From positions 372,001-436,000 of the forward strand of contig CANLLZ010000002.1 in the NCBI GenBank assembly GCA_947492235.1: a stretch of DNA of 64,000 nucleotides. Reading direction: 5' to 3'. The translations under genes were made by a program, and so were the position numbers. Below are positions 27,925-36,012 of this stretch, piece by piece (within the stretch, counting starts at the first letter, position 1; each line of letters starts with the position of its first letter). The notes beneath the pieces are model-generated. The model made no database searches. It had not been told where the DNA came from and saw nothing but the letters and a program-made list of their open reading frames with translations. This DNA is from an uncultured Altererythrobacter sp. Its GTDB lineage: Bacteria > Pseudomonadota > Alphaproteobacteria > Sphingomonadales > Sphingomonadaceae.

Positions 27925-28334
27925 TGTTCATTCTCGACACCAATGTTATTTCTGAGCTTCGAAAAACTAGAAATGCAAATCCGTCCCTCGTCGCTTGGGC
28001 AGATCAGCAGCCGATCGATCAGCTTTTTCTTTCAGCAATTAGTATTTGGGAATTGGAGTATGGAATACTCCTGAAGGAAGCCCAAGATCAGTCTCAAGGT
28101 GCAGTCCTTCGCACTTGGTATGAAGATCAAGTTCTTCCGAGCTACCAAGGTAGAATTCTGCCTGTCGATCTCGCTGCTGCCCGAGCATGCGCGCCAATGC
28201 ATGTCCCGAACAAGAGGTCTGACCGGGATTCTTTAATCGGAGCTACAGCAGTAGCGACTGGCATGGTGGTGGTAACACGTAACGACAAGGATTTTGCCGA
28301 CATGAATTGTAACATCCTCAATCCTTGGACCTGA
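27924..28334 (+). CDS. PIN-domain toxin (VapC/FitB-like), no antitoxin
   Basis: This 136-residue PIN protein has the acidic residues of the RNase active site: D5 in MFILDTNVISEL, Glu in ISIWELEYGI, and Asp residues in KRSDRDSLIGATA and VVTRNDKDF. FitB-type VapC proteins cleave tRNA or mRNA and are normally encoded just after an AbrB or Phd-like antitoxin. Here the gene starts within the stop codon of res and ends 3 bases before mod. There is no space for an antitoxin, and none is seen upstream. Its bases are AT-richer than those of the flanking genes, so it looks like a later insertion. Res or Mod may keep it in check; that is inference. Confidence 0.85.
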   Translation: MFILDTNVISELRKTRNANPSLVAWADQQPIDQLFLSAISIWELEYGILLKEAQDQSQGAVLRTWYEDQVLPSYQGRILPVDLAAARACAPMHVPNKRSDRDSLIGATAVATGMVVVTRNDKDFADMNCNILNPWT

Positions 28335-28337
28335 CTA

Positions 28338-31292
28338 ATGGCTCGTGCACCCAAGAAACCTCTGAAAGTCGACACGCTTACGCATGACGAGGCGACGCGC
28401 AAGAACGCGCCCACGGCGGAGCTCGAAACCTTTGTCGATGCCGAGACCAAGCGGCCGATCGAGGTTGCTTACGAGCGGCGCAATCGCGATCTCGATCCGC
28501 AGCTGGTGTGGCGGGGGAAGGATGTGGCGGACTGGTCGGACCTGATCGTCGAGGCGCCGCCGCTCTATATCCAGGAGAAGATCCATCCCAAGGCGCTGAT
28601 CGAGGATCTGAAGCGCGCCAGCCAGCGCGACGAACCCGACGACGCGCCCGATCTCTTCGCCGATTTCAACGGCGTCGATCCGGAGGCGCGAACCGAGTTC
28701 TACGCGCATGACCAGCACTGGTCGAACCGCATGATCCTGGGCGACGGGCTGAAGGTGATGGCATCTTTGGCCGAGCGCGAGGGGCTGAAGGGCCAGGTGC
28801 AATGCATCTACATCGACCCGCCCTACGGCATCAAATTCAACTCCAACTTCCAGTGGTCCACCACATCGCGCGACGTGAAGGACGGCAAGGCCGACCACCT
28901 GACGCGCGAGCCCGAGCAGGTGAAGGCCTTCCGCGACACCTGGGCGGACGGCATCCACTCCTACCTCACCTATTTGCGCGACCGCCTGACCGTGGCGCGC
29001 GATCTCCTGACCGAGAGCGGCAGCGTCTTCGTCCAGATCGGCGACGAGAACGTCCACCGCGTGCGCGCGCTGTTGGACGAAGTGTTTGGGGAAGAGAACT
29101 TCATCTCTCAGATTCAGTTCAAGAAAACGTCTGGAACTGGAGCGCGGCATCTCGAGAACATCTATGACTACGTCATTTGGTATGCACGGGATCAGGAACG
29201 TCTAAAATATCGACAGCCATTTTACGAGAAGCCCGCCAGTTTGCTGGACACCCAATACACTGGCACCGATGACTTCCGTGCAGCTTCGGAGCTGGGCGAT
29301 CCAGCGTTCATGCCCGGAGATATGAGTTCTCAGGGTGCGAGTGAAATGGGCACTTATCCATTTCCCGCTTTCGGGGGCGAATATACACTTCCGCCGAATA
29401 CCCATTGGAAAGCTTCACGTAGTGGGATGCCACGACTGCTTATGGCAGATCGCCTCGCAGCCTATGGCAAGCGCTTGCGTTACAAGCGCTTTGCTGACGA
29501 TTTTCCGATCATGACCTTTACTAGCTCGTGGGACGATACGATCATCTCCGGATACGCTGACCCAAAAATTTATGTGGTTCAGACATCCCCGAAGGTTGTC
29601 CAACGCTGCATCCTGATGACCACCGATCCCGGCGATCTGGTGCTCGATCCCACATGCGGTTCGGGCACCACTGCATATGTCGCTGAGCAATGGGGGCGGC
29701 GGTGGATCACGATCGACACCAGCCGGGTGGCGCTCGCGCTCGCCCGGGCGCGGATCATGGGCGCACGCTATCCCTGGTATCTGCTCGCCGACAGCCGCGA
29801 GGGGCAGGTGAAGGAAGGCGAGATCACGAGGCTCCCGCCGCGCGATACGCCGACGCAGGGCCGCATCCGCCAGGGCTTCGTCTACAAGCGCGTGCCGCAC
29901 ATCACGCTCAAAAGCATCGCCAACAACGCCGAGATCGACACGATCTGGGAGGAGTATCAGGAGAAGCTCGAACCCCTCCGAGCCGAGATCAATGCGATGC
30001 GCGGCCGAGACGGCTCCGACCCCGACCTCCCTCCTTTCGAGGAATGGACCATGCCGCGCGAGCCCGGCGCGCCGTGGCCGGACGCCGCGGTGAAGGCGCT
30101 GGACAAGGCGCGCAACGAAGGCACCTCCGAAGCGACGCGGACTAAATGGCTCACCAAGCTGAACGATGAGCTGGAGCGCGACTACACGCTCGACACGCTG
30201 CCCGAACACCCGGTCGATCCGTGGGATGACCCGGAATGCGAGAAGCTTCACGCCGAATGGTGGAAGCAGCGCATCGAGCGCCAGCAGGAAGTAGACGCCA
30301 GCATCGCCGCCAAGGCGGACACCGAATATCTCTACGACCAGCCCTACGAGGACAAGTCCCGTGTCCGCGTGGCCGGGCCCTTCACAGTCGAAAGCCTGAG
30401 CCCCCACCGCGTGCCAGCTGTGGACGTGGACGACAGTTTCTTTGACGAGATCGAGGCGGCCGAGGGCAGAGCCAAGAAAGGCGAGAGCGGCGAACGCGCC
30501 GACTTCGCGGAAATGGTGCTCGAAAACCTCAAGCGCTCCGGCGTCCAGCAGCGAGCCAAGGACGACAAGCTCGTATTCGAAAGCATGAAGCTCTGGCCCG
30601 GCGAATGGATCGTCGCCGAGGGCACAGTGCGCCAGAAATCGTTGACGGAAGCCGAGGACGAAGAGGAAACCGAAGCCGGTCCGACCCGTCGTGCTGCCAT
30701 ATTCGTCGGCCCCGAATACGGCACTATCACGCGCCCTCAAGTTGTCGCCGCTGCACGAGAGGCACAGGAAAATGGATTCGACATTCTGATTGCGGCGGCT
30801 TTCAACTTCGATGCCCATGCGGGCGAGGTCACCAAAATGGGGCCGCTCACCGTCCTACAGGCGCGCATCAATCCCGACCTGCACATGCCCGACCTTGCGA
30901 ATACGGGGGCGGGCAACCTGTTCACCGTATTCGGCGAACCTGACATTCAGGTTCACGATGAAGGCGACGGAATGGTCAGCATCGAGGTGATGGGCGTCGA
31001 TATGTATAAGGGCGGCCAGATCGAAAGCGGCGACGCCGACGACATCGCCGTGTGGTTCATCGATACCGACTACAACTACGAGAGCTTCTTCGTCCGCCAC
31101 GCCTACTTCCCCGGCGCGAACGACCCCTACAAGGCGCTGAAGACAACGCTGAAGGCAGAGGTGGATCAGGAAGCCTGGGACAGCCTCAACCGCGTGCGAT
31201 CACGGCCGTTTGTGAAGCCGAAGGACGGCCGTGCAGCCGTGAAAGTAGTGAACCATCTTGGGGACGAGGTGATGAAGGTGCTGGAGGTGTGA
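28338..31292 (+). CDS. Type III/beta-class DNA methyltransferase (Mod)
   Basis: This 984-residue adenine N6-methyltransferase of the beta class has motif IV DPPYGIKF near residue 160, a target-recognition region at about 250-430, and the SAM-binding motif I in DPTCGSGTTAYVAEQWGRRWITIDTSRVALALARARI near 437. A C-terminal extension of about 450 residues follows, so it is much longer than typical Mod. It would methylate the site cut by the Res at 24790. The DNA at about 29100-29620, within the recognition region, is clearly AT-richer than the rest of the gene, as if this part had been exchanged. The next gene overlaps its stop (GTGA). Confidence 0.9.
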   Translation: MARAPKKPLKVDTLTHDEATRKNAPTAELETFVDAETKRPIEVAYERRNRDLDPQLVWRGKDVADWSDLIVEAPPLYIQEKIHPKALIEDLKRASQRDEPDDAPDLFADFNGVDPEARTEFYAHDQHWSNRMILGDGLKVMASLAEREGLKGQVQCIYIDPPYGIKFNSNFQWSTTSRDVKDGKADHLTREPEQVKAFRDTWADGIHSYLTYLRDRLTVARDLLTESGSVFVQIGDENVHRVRALLDEVFGEENFISQIQFKKTSGTGARHLENIYDYVIWYARDQERLKYRQPFYEKPASLLDTQYTGTDDFRAASELGDPAFMPGDMSSQGASEMGTYPFPAFGGEYTLPPNTHWKASRSGMPRLLMADRLAAYGKRLRYKRFADDFPIMTFTSSWDDTIISGYADPKIYVVQTSPKVVQRCILMTTDPGDLVLDPTCGSGTTAYVAEQWGRRWITIDTSRVALALARARIMGARYPWYLLADSREGQVKEGEITRLPPRDTPTQGRIRQGFVYKRVPHITLKSIANNAEIDTIWEEYQEKLEPLRAEINAMRGRDGSDPDLPPFEEWTMPREPGAPWPDAAVKALDKARNEGTSEATRTKWLTKLNDELERDYTLDTLPEHPVDPWDDPECEKLHAEWWKQRIERQQEVDASIAAKADTEYLYDQPYEDKSRVRVAGPFTVESLSPHRVPAVDVDDSFFDEIEAAEGRAKKGESGERADFAEMVLENLKRSGVQQRAKDDKLVFESMKLWPGEWIVAEGTVRQKSLTEAEDEEETEAGPTRRAAIFVGPEYGTITRPQVVAAAREAQENGFDILIAAAFNFDAHAGEVTKMGPLTVLQARINPDLHMPDLANTGAGNLFTVFGEPDIQVHDEGDGMVSIEVMGVDMYKGGQIESGDADDIAVWFIDTDYNYESFFVRHAYFPGANDPYKALKTTLKAEVDQEAWDSLNRVRSRPFVKPKDGRAAVKVVNHLGDEVMKVLEV

Positions 31293-31762
31293 GCAACCTC
31301 GAGTCCGCTCTCTCGCGAGCCAAGGCCGAGCGTTGGTGCTGCCGGTGGGGCTGCACGACGTGCGGTTCAGGTCAGTTTCGAAAAGCGGCTCTTCGCGCAG
31401 TCGATGCAGTCAATCTCGAACGCGATTCTGCGCTTAGATTGGGGCGGGCCCTCCGCGACATATCTCCGGAAGCTCATCCGGATGCCAGCGAGTTTCTATT
31501 GCGCTGGCTGGGAAGAGAACTGAACGAAGCGGAAATACAGGAGATTTTAAGCAAGACGTCGCACGGTTCGCTCTATCGCCGCATGCTTGCGGCACGGGAT
31601 CAGGCCAACGCCAGAAGAGCCGAATATGAGCGGCTCAACTCGCCCGAATACGTAGCCGCCCAACGGGCCGAAAAGGCCGCGGCACGAGCAGGAAAGCATA
31701 AGCAAAGGTTGGCAGAGAAGGCCAAGCGGGATGCAAAGCTGCGGGCCGAGGGGAAGATATGA
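31289..31762 (+). CDS. Small Cys-cluster protein in restriction operon, unknown
   Basis: This 157-residue protein reads from a GTG at 31289 that overlaps the mod stop by 4 bases; its own stop overlaps the helicase ATG by 4 bases. Residues 16-25 (WCCRWGCTTC) hold four Cys (17, 18, 22, 25) that could bind zinc or an Fe-S cluster. The middle is helical (FLLRWLGRELNEAEIQEIL). The C-terminal 50 residues are Ala/Lys/Arg-rich, probably a basic coiled coil for nucleic-acid or partner binding. I do not recognise the family. Placement directly before a RelE-like domain raises the possibility that it is an antidote or adaptor. Confidence 0.7.
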   Translation: MSNLESALSRAKAERWCCRWGCTTCGSGQFRKAALRAVDAVNLERDSALRLGRALRDISPEAHPDASEFLLRWLGRELNEAEIQEILSKTSHGSLYRRMLAARDQANARRAEYERLNSPEYVAAQRAEKAAARAGKHKQRLAEKAKRDAKLRAEGKI

Positions 31763-33816
31763 CCCTCTTATACGCCTCAACCTTCGCTGACGCGCTCGGG
31801 AAGCTCACCCATCAGGAGCAAAAGCAGGTCAAGATCACGACCGTCGATCTGATGATGGATCCGAAGGGCACCGGGCTCAGCCTGGAACGCCTGACCAGGG
31901 CAGGAGACGACAAGGTCTGGTCAGCGCGTGTCTCGCGGGACTTGCGCATTATCCTGCGGCGTGATGGCGATGATAATCTGCTTGCCTACGTCGGACATCA
32001 CAATGATGCCTACCGCTGGGCCGAGAGACGGAAATTTATTCCCCACGAACGTTCTGGCGCCATGCAGATCGTGGAAGTGATCGAGGGTGAGGAAAAAGCC
32101 GAGCCCGAATACGGTAACTATACCAGCGCGACGGATAGTGCTGAAGAAGTGGTGCAGCCCTTCTGGTCTTTGACGGACGACCAGCTCCTCGATGTCGGCG
32201 TGCCGCGGGAATGGCTAAGCCATGTGCAGGAGATGCCGGAGGCTGAAATCGACAGCCTCTTCGACCGACTTCCGGCGGAGGCCGCAGAAGCCCTCTATGA
32301 TTTCGCGACAGGCGGAAAACTTGAGGATCACACGGTCACTCCTGCCGAACCGGGTGCCGATCCTTACGCCCATCCCGACGCGCAGCGCCGCTTCCGCGTG
32401 TTCGACAATGTCGACGAACTCACCGCGGCGCTTGATGCCCCCTTCGAGAAATGGGCAGTCTTCCTGCACCCGGCGCAGCGTGAACTCGTGCGCCGAGAGG
32501 TGACCGGCCCGACCCGCGTTACCGGATCAGCGGGAACGGGCAAGACCATCGTGGCACTCCATCGCGCCGTGCATCTTGCAGAGCAGAGCGAGACCGCGCG
32601 CGTTCTCCTCACCACCTTCTCCCCAGAGCTTTCTCTAGCCCTGTTCGCAAAGCTCGAAACCCAGACGCAGGCTGTTCCCGAGTTGCGTGAGCGCATTACG
32701 GTCCGGCCGCTCGATGAAGCTGCGGTGGAGCTGTATTGCCAGCAGTTCGGCGACCCAGATCTTGTCGACCATGGCCGGATACGGGAGCTGATTGAAGAAG
32801 CCGTATCGGCGGGCCTTGGAGGCGATCTTACGCCGCAATTTCTTTTCGAGGAATGGCAAGAGCTGGTCGATGCGTGGGGGGTGACCGACCCCGACAGCTA
32901 CGCCACGCTTCCCCGGATAGGCCGCCGCACCAGATTGGGTCCCAAGCAGCGGGAGGCAGCGTGGACCGTATTCGACCACGTCCGAACCCGCATGACCGAG
33001 CGCGGTTTGGTCACCCGTGCGATGATCTACGACCAGCTGACTGGATGGCTTGAGGATGGTGGCACCATTCCATTCGATCATGTCATCGTCGATGAAGCCC
33101 AAGACCTCACAGTTGCGCAGGTCCGATTCCTCGCGTCGGTGGGCAAGGGGCGAAGCGATGCCCTCTTCCTTGCCGGCGATATCGGGCAGCGCATATTCCG
33201 GCTGCCTTTTAGCTGGGCGAAGCTCGGCCTCGACATTCGCGGTCGCAGCCATTCGCTGAAGGTGAACTACCGCACGTCGCACCAGATAAGAGCAATGGCC
33301 GATCGCCTGCTTCCGTCTGCGATTACGGATCTAGATGGCGTGGAAGAGGGTCGGCGTGGCACGGTGTCAATCTTTGATGGTCCCATTCCGGAAGTTCAGC
33401 TGACTGACGGCGGCGAAGACGAGGTGAAATTCGTGAGTGGTTGGCTTCAACGGTGCATCACGTCCGGGATTCCCTTGAAACAAATCGCGTTGCTGGTTCG
33501 CAGCCCTAATCAGGTTGCTCGTGCCCGGAAGGCCGCTGAAGACGCTGTTGCCGCATCACCGGTTTCCGAGACACCCATCGTGACTGTCATGCATGACGCG
33601 AAGGGGCTGGAATTTCGAGCGGTAGCGGTGATGGCTTGCGACGAAGACGTTATCCCCGATCCAGAGCGTCTTGCCTCGATCGGCGACGTCGCCGAGATGG
33701 AAAGCATCTATGAGACGGAGCGACACTTGCTTTACGTGGCATGCACGCGTGCGCGCGATCGACTGCTCGTAACCGGCATCGCACCGGGTAGCGAATTTTT
33801 GGACGACATCGCGTAG
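31759..33816 (+). CDS. RelE/YoeB-like domain fused to UvrD-type SF1 helicase
   Basis: Of 685 residues, the first 90 or so resemble a RelE/ParE-superfamily toxin fold (FADALGKLTHQEQKQVKITTVDLMMDPKGTGLSLERL...WSARVSRDLRIILRRDGDDNLLAYVGHHNDAYRWAERR). The rest is a UvrD/Rep-like helicase: Walker A VTGSAGTGKTIVAL near 254-267, DEAQ in VIVDEAQDLTVAQ near 441, motif III FLAGDIGQRIF, motif IV VNYRTSHQIR, and VI LLYVACTRARDRLLV. Such fusions exist in other bacteria. Here it is the last gene of the res-PIN-mod operon with ATGA coupling, which suggests DNA unwinding plus a toxin-like sensor in one defence complex. Function is inferred. Confidence 0.85.
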   Translation: MTLLYASTFADALGKLTHQEQKQVKITTVDLMMDPKGTGLSLERLTRAGDDKVWSARVSRDLRIILRRDGDDNLLAYVGHHNDAYRWAERRKFIPHERSGAMQIVEVIEGEEKAEPEYGNYTSATDSAEEVVQPFWSLTDDQLLDVGVPREWLSHVQEMPEAEIDSLFDRLPAEAAEALYDFATGGKLEDHTVTPAEPGADPYAHPDAQRRFRVFDNVDELTAALDAPFEKWAVFLHPAQRELVRREVTGPTRVTGSAGTGKTIVALHRAVHLAEQSETARVLLTTFSPELSLALFAKLETQTQAVPELRERITVRPLDEAAVELYCQQFGDPDLVDHGRIRELIEEAVSAGLGGDLTPQFLFEEWQELVDAWGVTDPDSYATLPRIGRRTRLGPKQREAAWTVFDHVRTRMTERGLVTRAMIYDQLTGWLEDGGTIPFDHVIVDEAQDLTVAQVRFLASVGKGRSDALFLAGDIGQRIFRLPFSWAKLGLDIRGRSHSLKVNYRTSHQIRAMADRLLPSAITDLDGVEEGRRGTVSIFDGPIPEVQLTDGGEDEVKFVSGWLQRCITSGIPLKQIALLVRSPNQVARARKAAEDAVAASPVSETPIVTVMHDAKGLEFRAVAVMACDEDVIPDPERLASIGDVAEMESIYETERHLLYVACTRARDRLLVTGIAPGSEFLDDIA

Positions 33817-34046
33817 ACCTATCCTCCAGCAAGCTGTTGCTACAAACAGACCATCGGCCGAAGCCAATCATTTCACATAGAATTCGGTGCACGACGACTC
33901 TCGATAGATTGGCAACTTCCTAATTGCCGCTTGGAGCCGGGCATGATCCCATCGTGCGGGCGAAGTGAAGGTCACTCTTTCTGAAGGACTGGCGATGGAT
34001 GATCTTGCCCTGAAAAGGAACACCAGCTCACGACAAGGCCCTTTCC

Positions 34047-34574
34047 CTAGCAGACGAACCACCGCTTCTCTTCTCCGTCGAACACCGCGATGCCGATAGG
34101 GCCAAACTCCAAAAGGCGTGGCAGGTTACGCATGATCTCCTCTGGCAGATCAGCCATGCCGTCCGAGATGTGCAGCAGCCGCGTCTCGCCTTTCGGAATG
34201 CGCAGTTCGGTGGTGAACACCGAGACTGCAATGTCGATGTTGGGTGTGATCGCGTAGACGTTGTTGCCTTCGCAATCGATCGTGCGGAAGAGCTTCAGCT
34301 CTTGCACCGGCGCGGTGTGTGCCACCCAGCCCAGCTCGCAGAAGCTGGCGAAGCCCACCGGCGCGTTCTCCAAGAGGCAGTCGAGGCCGAGCTCCAGTTC
34401 TTCGTCGATCCTGTCGTCGAACCGCCGGATAGTGAGGTCTTCGTGTTCGAGTCCAAGCTCTTCCTCGTGGGTAATGACCGTCAACCAAGCCACGTCTTTT
34501 GAAGGGGCGACGACGTATGCGGTTGCACAGTAATCGACACGCTGGATGGTAATCTCGAAGAGTTGAAAACGCAT
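34047..34574 (-). CDS. Hypothetical acidic protein, island
   Basis: This 175-residue protein is rich in Glu/Asp and hydrophobic beta-like segments (MRFQLFEITIQRVDYCATAYVVAPSKDVAWLTVITHEEELG; GIAVFDGEEKRWFVC). It has no signal peptide, membrane helix or recognised motif. The ATG at 34574 starts a clear coding frame with codon use like that of the other island genes. It lies between the restriction operon and the mobility genes, on the minus strand with the HTH gene at 34820. The acidic surface could suit a DNA mimic or a partner protein, but nothing supports a specific role. The gaps on each side (33817-34046 and 34575-34819) hold nothing I can name. Confidence 0.6.
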   Translation of the reverse strand: MRFQLFEITIQRVDYCATAYVVAPSKDVAWLTVITHEEELGLEHEDLTIRRFDDRIDEELELGLDCLLENAPVGFASFCELGWVAHTAPVQELKLFRTIDCEGNNVYAITPNIDIAVSVFTTELRIPKGETRLLHISDGMADLPEEIMRNLPRLLEFGPIGIAVFDGEEKRWFVC

Positions 34575-34819
34575 GGGGTAGACCTTTTTGCTGTTGGTAA
34601 TGCAGCAGGTCTATGAGCACCCCGGTTGAAAGTCGGGTGGGCAATGCTTTGGCGCAGATGGGAACTGCACACCGCAAAAAGTTGAGTCGTCAACCATGGC
34701 CGTTCCAATGCGGAGCTGGGGAACGGCGGAGTTCTGCGGATCAGGATGGTTCCAAGTGATGGGCAAAAACGTGCCGAGAGAGAAATTGCCGGTAACTGCG
34801 ATGAAGGCACCCAATTGAT

Positions 34820-35221
34820 TTACCTGCTACGCTTTCGCTTCTGACCGAGCGTGGATGCCATTCGATCAATCGCCGGAGCCACCAGTGTAAGGTCGCCTTG
34901 CCGATCGGCTTCGAGCAGAGCGGCAACCATCTTTCCCACAGCCTCCAGGTTTTCTTCCACAACCTTCCGTCGTCGTTGGCTGTCAGAGAGGTCCATGAGC
35001 GCAGCACACCGCGCCTTTCGGTCGAGGGCCGCCTCCAGGTCTTGTATGGTTTCGTTGACCCTTGAGCCCTTCTCCGCTCCCCGACGTTTCATTTGGCGGG
35101 AGACGGTCTGCGGAGACACCCCAAGCTCTCTTGCTATCTGGTTCCCATGCTTGAAGCCGAGTTCATAGAGAGCGGCCTGCTCATTCCATGTTTGCTCGGA
35201 GATCGTGTTTTTCGCCGGCAT
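34820..35221 (-). CDS. HTH protein, terminase-small/resolvase-type helix-turn-helix
   Basis: This 133-residue protein has a helix-turn-helix at about residues 18-50 (ALYELGFKHGNQIARELGVSPQTVSRQMKRRGAEKGSRV), a form common in phage terminase small subunits and transposon-related proteins. A helical C-terminal part follows (DLEAALDRKARCAALMDLSDSQRRRKVVEENLEAVGKMVAALLEADRQGD). No catalytic domain is present. It lies next to a repeat-rich non-coding stretch (35222-35480) and the HUH-like gene, so a role in replication, packaging or regulation of the island is likely; which one cannot be told. Confidence 0.65.
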   Translation of the reverse strand: MPAKNTISEQTWNEQAALYELGFKHGNQIARELGVSPQTVSRQMKRRGAEKGSRVNETIQDLEAALDRKARCAALMDLSDSQRRRKVVEENLEAVGKMVAALLEADRQGDLTLVAPAIDRMASTLGQKRKRSR

Positions 35222-35302
35222 TCGTCAACTTCCATTCCAACTAAACCATGAGGTCCATGGAGAGCATGTTCTGCATGCGGACCATGATCATCCATGTGAA
35301 GA

Positions 35303-35367
35303 GGAAAGTATGGTTACGTTCACTCCTTGGTCCTTTCGGTCCATGGGATTCCATAACCATACTTTCC
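35303..35367. repeat. Inverted repeat, possible replication or nicking origin
   Basis: A perfect 14-base inverted repeat, GGAAAGTATGGTTA (35303-35316) and TAACCATACTTTCC (35354-35367), encloses a 37-base loop. The surrounding non-coding stretch 35222-35480 also holds two copies of GGTCCATGG (35252-35260 and 35339-35347) and several CCATG words. It lies directly next to the HUH-like gene at 35481. An origin or oriT is the best explanation by position; a terminator or attenuator for the HTH gene is the alternative. Confidence 0.5.
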
Positions 35368-35480
35368 ATAGGTTCAGGAATGCCGCCGAGGATGTCGGCG
35401 ACTACCTTTTCGGTCTCTGTGGTTGCCCGCCGACGGCTGGATCACAGTCCCCGCGATCGAGGCGGGTATGTCAGGTGAAG

Positions 35481-35963
35481 TTATTGGGGGTGGAAGTCTG
35501 CCGCGAAGAAATGGTCGTCATGGCCGCGCTTTGTGCAATAACTGAACCACCCGCTATCCATTGCGAGCCTCAGGTCCACCGACCCGGCTCCGCGCGTCGC
35601 CTTCTTCCAGGCACGCCTTACTTCCTGTTCCAGCCGCCAATCATTGCCGATGATCCGCATTGCAGCCGAGAGATCGACTGCGCCGTGCAGATGCGCGTTG
35701 GTCGAGAGGTTCTCTGGGAAGAAGATTCCGCGCATGCGGAGATCGAGGGGGAAGCGGCGCATATTGCGTTGGCCGTGCACATGCTTGTCGAACTGGTGAC
35801 AGAACGTGGAGCAGATGTCCTTGATGCGCGCGAGCGAAAGCTCTCGGTCAGTGTTGAGGGTGATCGCATGGGTGTAGTTGTCGTTAGCAGCCCAATCGAC
35901 GATGGATGCGCGCTCTCGGCGCCGTTCGTGCGTGTTATACATACTGCATAGTATATGCCGCAT
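35481..35963 (-). CDS. Small HUH-endonuclease-like (Rep/relaxase-type) protein
   Basis: This 160-residue protein shows three motifs in the order of rolling-circle replication initiators: a motif I-like strand THAITLNTD (31-39), an HUH-type HLH at residues 91-93 in NAHLHGAVDL, and motif III with Y142 and K145 in WFSYCTKRG, the YxxK pattern. Such proteins nick one DNA strand and stay attached through the Tyr. The protein is short, with no helicase part. A hairpin region lies immediately downstream (35303-35367) and a dyad overlaps its start (35932-35968). The assignment rests on motifs seen by eye and on spacing. Confidence 0.6.
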   Translation of the reverse strand: MRHILCSMYNTHERRRERASIVDWAANDNYTHAITLNTDRELSLARIKDICSTFCHQFDKHVHGQRNMRRFPLDLRMRGIFFPENLSTNAHLHGAVDLSAAMRIIGNDWRLEQEVRRAWKKATRGAGSVDLRLAMDSGWFSYCTKRGHDDHFFAADFHPQ

Positions 35964-35968
35964 AACAC
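35932..35968. promoter_or_regulatory. Dyad over the start of the HUH-like gene
   Basis: GTGTTAT (35932-35938) and ATAACAC (35962-35968) are perfectly complementary and enclose a smaller GCATA-TAC-TATGC-like hairpin, covering the first codons of the HUH-like gene. The same GTGTTA/TAACAC core forms the palindrome at 36612-36625. The word GAAAATGCGTGTT also occurs beside both (35981-35993 and 36604-36616). These are probable operators of the Xre-type repressor encoded between them. Confidence 0.5.
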
Positions 35969-36012
35969 ACGCTGTCCACGGAAAATGCGTGTTGGATAGA
36001 ATGCCTCAAGAC

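Noticed and set aside
24230-28334. An antitoxin gene for the PIN protein
   Set aside because: The PIN start lies in the res stop codon, and no small frame with an AbrB, Phd or RHH motif was seen nearby on either strand.
31052-31288. Longer start for the Cys-cluster protein inside the mod gene
   Set aside because: The extra part overlaps mod in another frame and is Arg/Pro-rich; the GTG at 31289 gives the typical 4-base coupling.
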